In this document: positions 12,391 to 17,259 of the stretch, piece after piece
Position numbering within the stretch: the first letter of the stretch is position 1
How the letters are laid out: every line of letters begins with the position of its first letter
DNA from: Actinomycetota bacterium
Lineage (GTDB): Bacteria; Actinomycetota; Actinomycetes; Actinomycetales; Microbacteriaceae
DNA: 17,259 bases
Assembly: GCA_016870695.1 (NCBI GenBank)
Contig: VGAV01000012.1
Coordinates: forward strand, 1 to 17,259
Reading direction: 5' to 3'
The notes under the pieces: generated by a model
Seen by the model: only the letters and a program-made list of their open reading frames with translations
Told to the model about the DNA's origin: nothing
Databases searched by the model: none
Made by a program: the position numbers and the translations under genes

Positions 12391-14067
12391 TCACGCGGAT
12401 GCCAGCGCGGCGCGCAGCGTGTCGAGGCCGACACCGCCGATGTCGAGCGCGCGCTTGTGGAACTCCTTCATCGAGAAGCGCTCCCCCGCTCGCTCCTGGT
12501 ACTCGTCGCGCACCTGCTCCCAGATCCGCTGACCGACCTTGTAAGCGGGCGCCTGCCCCGGCCAGCCGAGATACCGGTTCACCTCGAAGCGGACGAACTG
12601 CTCGGACATGTTGACGTTGCGCAGCATGAACGCGAGCGCGTAGTCGTGGTCCCACGTGCCCTCGCCGTCCAGGCGCGGCTTGCCGAGGTGGACGCCGATA
12701 TCGAGCACGACACGGGCCGCGCGCATGCGCTGACCGTCGAGCATGCCGAGACGGTCGGCGGGGTCGTCGAGGTAGCCGAGCTGCTCCATGAGACGCTCGG
12801 CGTACAGCGCCCAGCCCTCGGCGTGGCCGCTCGTGCCGGCCAGCAGACGTCGCCACGAGTTGAGCTCGGCCCGGTTGTAGACCGCCTGCGCGATCTGGAG
12901 GTGATGGCCCGGGACGCCCTCGTGGTAGACGGTCGTCAGCTCGCGCCAGGTGTCGAAGCTGTCGACGCCCTCCGGCACCGACCACCACATGCGACCGGGA
13001 CGGGAGAAGTCGTCGGTCGGGCCGCTGTAGTAGATGCCGCCCTCGTTGGTCGGGGCGATCATGCACTCGAGACGGCGGATGGGCTCCGGGATGTCGAAGT
13101 GGCTGCGACCGAGCTCCTCGACGGCGCGGTCGCTCGTCCGCTGCATCCATTCCTGCAGCGCCACCGTGCCGTGCAGCTTGCGGGACTCGTCCTTCTCGAG
13201 GAAGGCGACGGCCTCCTCGACGCTCGCGCCCGGCAGGATCTCGTTCGCGATCGACTCCTGCTCGGCCACCATGCGCGCCAGCTCCTGCACGCCCCACTCG
13301 TACGTCTCGTCGAGATCGATCTCGGCGCCGAGGAAGCCGCGCGAGAACAGCCCGTACAGGTCGCGGCCGACGCCGTCCGTCTGGCCGGCCGCAGGCTTCA
13401 GCTCGTTCGAGAGGAAGGCGGCGAGGTCGTTGTAGGCGACGCGGGCGGCGCCGGCATGGGCGTCGAGGTCGCGCGCCAGCGAGGCCGGGAGCTGTCCTTC
13501 GTCGGGGGCGGCCTCGCCCACGAAGGAGGCGAAGAACCCGGTGTCGGACGTGTACCGCGCGATCTGCGTGACGACCTCGCGCACCTGGCGCTCGGCGGGC
13601 ACGACGCCACGCGCGATGCCTTCGCGCAGGGTGGCGATGTAGCCGTCGATCGCGCCGGGGAGGGCCTTCAGGCGGGTGGAGATCGTCGACCAGTCGTCGA
13701 CCGTCGCGGTCGGCATGAGGTCGAACACGGCGCGGATGTCCTGCGCCGGGGAGGCGATGACGTTCAGGTCGCGCAGGTGCGTCTGCGCCTCGTGCAGCTC
13801 GACGTGCAGGTCCAGCTCGCGCCCCAGGTCCATCTTGGTGACCTCGTCGACGGCGTCGACGGCGTCCGCGTTCTGCAGGGCGGCCCTCGTCGCGCGGGCC
13901 TGGTCGGCGAGCTCCTCGGACCCGTCGGGGCTGTAGTCGCCGAAGCGGTCGTTGTACTCGAAGCGCCCGATGTAGGTCGCGAGCGTGGGACGACGCTCGG
14001 CCAGGGTGTCCACCCACGCGTCCGCGATCGTGTCGATCGGCGTGGGGGTGCGTTGTGCATCAGTCAT
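12391..14067 (-). CDS. DUF885 family zinc-dependent peptidase
   Basis: A 558-residue predicted metallopeptidase. The signature is H382-E-G-V-P-G-H388-H389, with a second conserved glutamate at 417 in GHAEGWALYAERL. Together these supply the metal ligands and catalytic Glu of this mostly helical family. TNEGGIYYSGPT and the C-terminal WPGQAPAYKVGQRIWEQVRDEY segment are also typical. No signal peptide or membrane helix is seen, so it is likely a cytoplasmic enzyme processing peptides, as the S9 peptidase may also do. The ATG at 14067 has no ribosome binding site, but a TAGGCT -10 lies 6 nt upstream, predicting a leaderless transcript. Physiological substrate unknown. Confidence 0.93.
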   Translation of the reverse strand: MTDAQRTPTPIDTIADAWVDTLAERRPTLATYIGRFEYNDRFGDYSPDGSEELADQARATRAALQNADAVDAVDEVTKMDLGRELDLHVELHEAQTHLRDLNVIASPAQDIRAVFDLMPTATVDDWSTISTRLKALPGAIDGYIATLREGIARGVVPAERQVREVVTQIARYTSDTGFFASFVGEAAPDEGQLPASLARDLDAHAGAARVAYNDLAAFLSNELKPAAGQTDGVGRDLYGLFSRGFLGAEIDLDETYEWGVQELARMVAEQESIANEILPGASVEEAVAFLEKDESRKLHGTVALQEWMQRTSDRAVEELGRSHFDIPEPIRRLECMIAPTNEGGIYYSGPTDDFSRPGRMWWSVPEGVDSFDTWRELTTVYHEGVPGHHLQIAQAVYNRAELNSWRRLLAGTSGHAEGWALYAERLMEQLGYLDDPADRLGMLDGQRMRAARVVLDIGVHLGKPRLDGEGTWDHDYALAFMLRNVNMSEQFVRFEVNRYLGWPGQAPAYKVGQRIWEQVRDEYQERAGERFSMKEFHKRALDIGGVGLDTLRAALASA

Positions 14068-14073
14068 GCACCG

Positions 14074-14079
14074 AGCCTA
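14074..14079 (-). promoter_or_regulatory. Leaderless -10 box of the DUF885 peptidase
   Basis: TAGGCT on the minus strand, then the 6-nt spacer CGGTGC and the ATG at 14067. No ribosome binding site can be accommodated. No clear -35. Confidence 0.55.
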
Positions 14080-14172
14080 GGGAAGCCGCGCGACCCAGGC
14101 CAGCCGGGGGCTGAGGCTTGCGGCGGCCGTGCCCGTTCACCCGCGCGCGCTCGACCACGCCGAGGGCCGAGC

Positions 14173-14228
14173 CCGGCAGCCGTGCCCGCTCCCGCGCCCG
14201 CCAGGGCCGGAGGCCGGAAAGCTGCCGG
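14173..14228 (-). terminator. Possible hairpin terminator of polA
   Basis: CCGGCAGC (14173-14180) and GCTGCCGG (14221-14228) are inverted copies enclosing a smaller GCCC/GGGC hairpin (14196-14207). They lie just past the polA stop at 14237. The loop is long and the region is uniformly GC-rich, so chance pairing is possible. Confidence 0.3.
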
Positions 14229-14236
14229 AGCAGGCC

Positions 14237-16873
14237 TCAGTGCCCCGCCTCGTCCCAGTCCCCGCCGCAGCCGATCTGCACGTCCAGCGGCACGCTGAGG
14301 TCGGCGGCGTCGGCCATCCGGGCGCGGACGATCTGCTCCACGGCATCCCACTCCCCCGACGCGACCTCCACGACGAGCTCGTCGTGGATCTGCAGGAGAA
14401 CGCGGGAGCGCAGGCCCGCCGCCGCGAGCTCGTCGCGGATGCGGTACAGCGCGATCTTCATGATGTCGGCGGCACTGCCCTGGATGGGGGCGTTCAGCGC
14501 CGCACGCTCGGCGTTCTCGCGGAGCACGCGGTTCATGCTGGTGAGGTCGGGGAACGGACGGCGGCGGCCGAAGATCGTCTCGGTGTAGCCGTCCTGGCGA
14601 GCCTGCTCCACGGAGCCGCGGAGGTAGTCGCGCACCGCGCCGAAGCGCGCGAAGTACTCGAGCATGAGCTTCTTGGCCTCGGACTGCTCGATGCGCAGCT
14701 GCTTGGAGAGGCCGAAGGCCGACAGGCCGTAGACGAGGCCGTACGACATCGCCTTGACCTTCGTGCGCATGGCCGGGGTGACGTCCTCGGGCTCGACGCC
14801 GAAGACGCGCGCGCCGACGAAACGGTGCAGGTCCTCGCCGGAGTTGAACGCCTCGATCAGCCCGGGGTCGCCGGAGAGGTGCGCCATGATGCGCATCTCG
14901 ATCTGCGAGTAGTCCGCCGTCAGCAGCGTCTCGTAGCCGTCGCCGACCTCGAAGGCGGCGCGGATGCGACGGCTCTCGGACGTGCGGATCGGGATGTTCT
15001 GCAGGTTCGGGTCGGTGCTGGACAGCCGGCCCGTCTGGCTGCCGGTCTGCACGTACGTCGTGTGGATGCGGCCGTCCGGACCCGTCGCGGTGTCGAGGGC
15101 GTCGATGATCTGCTTGAGCTTGGTCGCCTCGCGGTGCTTGAGCAGGAGGTCGAGGAAGGGATGCGGTGCGGACTCCTGCAGGTCGGCGAGGGCGGCGGCA
15201 TCCGTCGTGTACCCGCTCTTGGTCTTGCGGGTCTTGGGGAGCTGCAGCTCGTCGAACAGCACCTCCTGCAGCTGCTTCGGCGAGCCGAGGTTGACCTCGT
15301 GCCCGATCGCCGCGTACGCCTGCTCGGCCAGGCCGTCGGCGCGCGCGGCGAGCTCCGCCGAGAAGGACGACAGCTTCTCGTGCGACACCGCGACGCCCGC
15401 GAGCTCCATGTCGGCCAGGGCGGAGAGGGTCGGCAGCTCGATTTCGTCGAGCACGCCGCCGACGCGGTCGGGGAGCTCGTCGCGCTGAGCCTCGGCGACC
15501 CGCCGCACGAACCACGACAGCTGGCCCGGCGTGGCCCCGTCGTTCTCGGGAACGAGCTGGGTGGGGTCGGCCTCGGGCAGCTTCTCGCCCAGATACCGGT
15601 CGACGAGGTCGGCGAGGGTCTTGTCGGGGAAGCTCGGACGCACCAGCCAGCCCGCGAGGATGACGTCGAACGCGACGCCCGCCACGTGCACGCCCTGGCG
15701 CCCCAGCGCCTTGATCTGCGGCTTGGCGTCGGCGAACACCTTCGGGGCCTCCGAGGAGAGCCACGGGGCCAGCGCGTCGCGAGCGTCGTCGGACCATGAC
15801 GTCTCGGCGGCGCGGTCGGCGACGGCCACGCCGATGCCCGTCGGAGCGCCCCCGGCGACCGTCACGGTCACCCCGACCGGGCCCTCGGCGGAGGCGAGCC
15901 ACGCGGCCAGGCCCGCGGCGTCGAGGTGCTCGGCCGTCGGCGCCTGCGCCACCGGCAGCGGCTCCTCCGCGTCGGCGGGGTCCGCTCCGATCGCGTCGAA
16001 CACCCGCGGCAGGAGCGTGCGGAACTCCAGGCGGGCGAAGATGTCGCGCACGGCCTGCGCGTCCATCGGCTGCAGCGCGAGGTCGGACGGCGTCACCGGC
16101 AGCTCGACGTCGGTCAGCAGGCGGTTCAGCGACCGGTTGCGGCGGACGGCGTCGAGATGCTCCCGCAGGTTGTTGCCGACCACGCCGGTGACCTTGTCGG
16201 CGTTCTCGAGCAGCGCGTCGAGCGACCCCCACTGGTTCAGCCACTTGACCGCGGTCTTCTCGCCGACCTTGGGCACGCCAGGCAGGTTGTCGCTGGTCTC
16301 GCCGACGAGCGCGGCGATGTCCGGGTAGTTGACCGGGGGCAGCCCGTACTTCTCGATCACGGCGGCGGTGTCGTAGCGCTTCAGCTGCGACACGCCCTGC
16401 ACGTTCGGGTAGAGCAGCGTCACGTCCTCGGTGACGAGCTGGATCGTGTCGCGGTCGCCCGAGCACACGAGCACCGAGAAGCCCTCGGCCGCCCCCTGCG
16501 TGGCGAGCGTCGCGAGGATGTCGTCGGCCTCGAAGTCCTCCTTGGTGAGCACCGGCACGCCCATGGCGCGCAGACAGTCCTGCAGCAGCGGGATCTGCCC
16601 CTTGAACTCGGACGGCGACTCGCTGCGGTTCGCCTTGTACTCGCTGTACTCCCGCGTGCGGAACGACTGCCGCGACGTGTCGAACGCCACCGCGAGGTGC
16701 GTGGGCTTCTCCGCCTTGACGAGGTTGACGAACATCGACAGGAAGCCGTAGATGCCGTTGGTGTGCTGGCCGTCCTTCGTCGAGAAGTTGTCGACCGGCA
16801 GCGCGTAGAACGCCCGGTAGGCCAGCGAGTGGCCGTCGACGACGAGGAGAGTAGGCTTTTCGGCATCCGTCAC
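14237..16873 (-). CDS. polA: DNA polymerase I
   Basis: An 878-residue family A polymerase for Okazaki-fragment processing and repair synthesis. The N-terminal third is a 5'-3' exonuclease (LLVVDGHSLAYRAFYALP, ADDILATLA, SGDRDTIQLV, helix-hairpin-helix PGVPKVGEKTAVKWL). The polymerase domain has motif A at D654-YSQIEMR, the O-helix (KAMSYGLVYGLSAFGLS) and motif C at H830-D-E. The middle domain lacks the acidic residues of a proofreading exonuclease: VGVTVTV replaces DxE near residue 330 and DAKPQIK replaces the NLKYD segment near 380. This fits the exonuclease-deficient PolA known from mycobacteria. The GTG start at 16873 has no ribosome binding site, but a TACGCT -10 lies 6 nt upstream. It is divergent from the thioesterase gene. 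Confidence 0.97.
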   Translation of the reverse strand: MTDAEKPTLLVVDGHSLAYRAFYALPVDNFSTKDGQHTNGIYGFLSMFVNLVKAEKPTHLAVAFDTSRQSFRTREYSEYKANRSESPSEFKGQIPLLQDCLRAMGVPVLTKEDFEADDILATLATQGAAEGFSVLVCSGDRDTIQLVTEDVTLLYPNVQGVSQLKRYDTAAVIEKYGLPPVNYPDIAALVGETSDNLPGVPKVGEKTAVKWLNQWGSLDALLENADKVTGVVGNNLREHLDAVRRNRSLNRLLTDVELPVTPSDLALQPMDAQAVRDIFARLEFRTLLPRVFDAIGADPADAEEPLPVAQAPTAEHLDAAGLAAWLASAEGPVGVTVTVAGGAPTGIGVAVADRAAETSWSDDARDALAPWLSSEAPKVFADAKPQIKALGRQGVHVAGVAFDVILAGWLVRPSFPDKTLADLVDRYLGEKLPEADPTQLVPENDGATPGQLSWFVRRVAEAQRDELPDRVGGVLDEIELPTLSALADMELAGVAVSHEKLSSFSAELAARADGLAEQAYAAIGHEVNLGSPKQLQEVLFDELQLPKTRKTKSGYTTDAAALADLQESAPHPFLDLLLKHREATKLKQIIDALDTATGPDGRIHTTYVQTGSQTGRLSSTDPNLQNIPIRTSESRRIRAAFEVGDGYETLLTADYSQIEMRIMAHLSGDPGLIEAFNSGEDLHRFVGARVFGVEPEDVTPAMRTKVKAMSYGLVYGLSAFGLSKQLRIEQSEAKKLMLEYFARFGAVRDYLRGSVEQARQDGYTETIFGRRRPFPDLTSMNRVLRENAERAALNAPIQGSAADIMKIALYRIRDELAAAGLRSRVLLQIHDELVVEVASGEWDAVEQIVRARMADAADLSVPLDVQIGCGGDWDEAGH

Positions 16874-16879
16874 TCGTCC

Positions 16880-16885
16880 AGCGTA
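16880..16885 (-). promoter_or_regulatory. Leaderless -10 box of polA
   Basis: TACGCT on the minus strand, followed by the 6-nt spacer GGACGA and the GTG at 16873. This is the fourth case of the same spacing in the window. The 56-nt gap to the divergent gene must hold both promoters. Confidence 0.55.
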
Positions 16886-16929
16886 ACGAGAACCTCGGAC
16901 ACTCCCCTGGCCCCGGCACCTCGAAGGCG

Positions 16930-17259
16930 ATGATGACGACCACGACCCCCGACTCCCCCTCCGGCCTCGACTGGGCGAAGCTGCGCGGAATGGGCGCCCT
17001 CGCCGAGAAGATGGGCATCGAATGGGTCGAGTTCTCGGTCGAGCGCAGCGTCGCCACGATGCCCGTCGAGGGCAACACGCAGCCCGTCGGACTGCTGCAC
17101 GGCGGCGCCTACGTGGTGCTCGGCGAGTCCCTCGGCTCGATGTCGGCCAACCTCTGGGCCGGCCCCGGACGACTGGCCGTCGGCATCGACATCAACGCCA
17201 CGCACACGCGGTCCGCCACCTCGGGGATCGTCACGGGGGTCTGCACCCCGGTCCACCTC
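16930..17259 (+). CDS. Hotdog-fold acyl-CoA thioesterase (3' partial)
   Basis: The frame is open to the window edge, giving 110 codons. LLHGGAYVVLGESLGSM (55-71) is the PaaI/YdiI-type hotdog signature, with His57-Gly-Gly and Glu66 as the likely catalytic residue. VGIDINATHTRSA (84-96) is the next conserved strand. Relatives hydrolyse phenylacetyl-CoA derivatives or 1,4-dihydroxy-2-naphthoyl-CoA in menaquinone synthesis; the choice cannot be made here. Two in-frame ATGs stand at 16930 and 16933. GAAGG ends 2 nt before the first and 5 nt before the second, so the second is slightly favoured. Divergent from polA. Confidence 0.88.
   Translation, partial: MMTTTTPDSPSGLDWAKLRGMGALAEKMGIEWVEFSVERSVATMPVEGNTQPVGLLHGGAYVVLGESLGSMSANLWAGPGRLAVGIDINATHTRSATSGIVTGVCTPVHL

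Noticed and set aside
12316..14298. A 660-codon plus-strand frame opposite the DUF885 peptidase, and similar long plus-strand frames at 9756-11642 and 3725-5467.
   Set aside because: All are shadows of recognised genes on other frames, with no recognisable domains and biased Arg/Pro composition.
14064..17078. A 1004-codon minus-strand frame overlapping polA in another phase.
   Set aside because: polA in the neighbouring frame has all polymerase motifs. The long frame is arginine-rich and arises from scarce stop codons at high GC.

Overview
This window looks like ordinary chromosomal DNA of a high-GC actinobacterium, most likely Microbacterium or a close relative in the Microbacteriaceae. The base composition is about 70% GC by eye. 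RbpA is an actinobacteria-specific RNA polymerase partner, and the lnt / rbpA / glycerophosphodiesterase and polA / hotdog-thioesterase neighbourhoods fit that group. The heptamer GGATGCC (or its complement GGCATCC) recurs about 25 times. No IS element, integrase, prophage gene, CRISPR array, tRNA or rRNA was found. Genus assignment is inference; the gene content is read from the sequence.

Layout. The 3' part of lnt (+) runs in from the left edge and meets rbpA (-) tail to tail, with only 14 nt between stop codons. Next comes a glycerophosphodiester phosphodiesterase (-), preceded by a 30-codon upstream ORF with a perfect Shine-Dalgarno that overlaps its start. Divergent from it is a two-gene operon (+) of an SDR oxidoreductase and an S9 serine peptidase, overlapping by GTGA. 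That operon ends at a strong bidirectional hairpin shared with a convergent six-helix HdeD/DUF308 membrane protein (-). All genes from there to 16873 are on the minus strand: AEC transporter (with a 14-codon upstream ORF overlapping its start by ATGA), a Ser/Pro-linker lipoprotein, an SGNH hydrolase, an LLM flavin oxidoreductase with MFS transporter pair (GTGA overlap), a DUF885 zinc peptidase, and polA. A hotdog thioesterase (+) diverges from polA and runs off the right edge.

Function. The set is mostly housekeeping: lipoprotein N-acylation (Lnt), transcription (RbpA), DNA repair and replication (PolA), peptide turnover (S9 and DUF885 peptidases), lipid headgroup turnover (GDPD), and small-molecule transport and oxidation (AEC, MFS, LLM).

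Most informative non-coding signals. (1) Four genes carry a TANNNT -10 box exactly 6 nt upstream of the start codon and no ribosome binding site, predicting leaderless mRNAs. (2) Two genes with poor ribosome binding sites sit behind tiny overlapping upstream ORFs. (3) Several terminator hairpins pair fully on only one strand because their apparent mismatches become G-U pairs there; two of these lie inside the ends of the convergent lnt and rbpA genes. (4) A cluster of 22-bp tandem repeats and alternative inverted arms lies between the lipoprotein and AEC genes. (5) GGATGCC is strongly over-represented. I see no clear novel multi-gene system.
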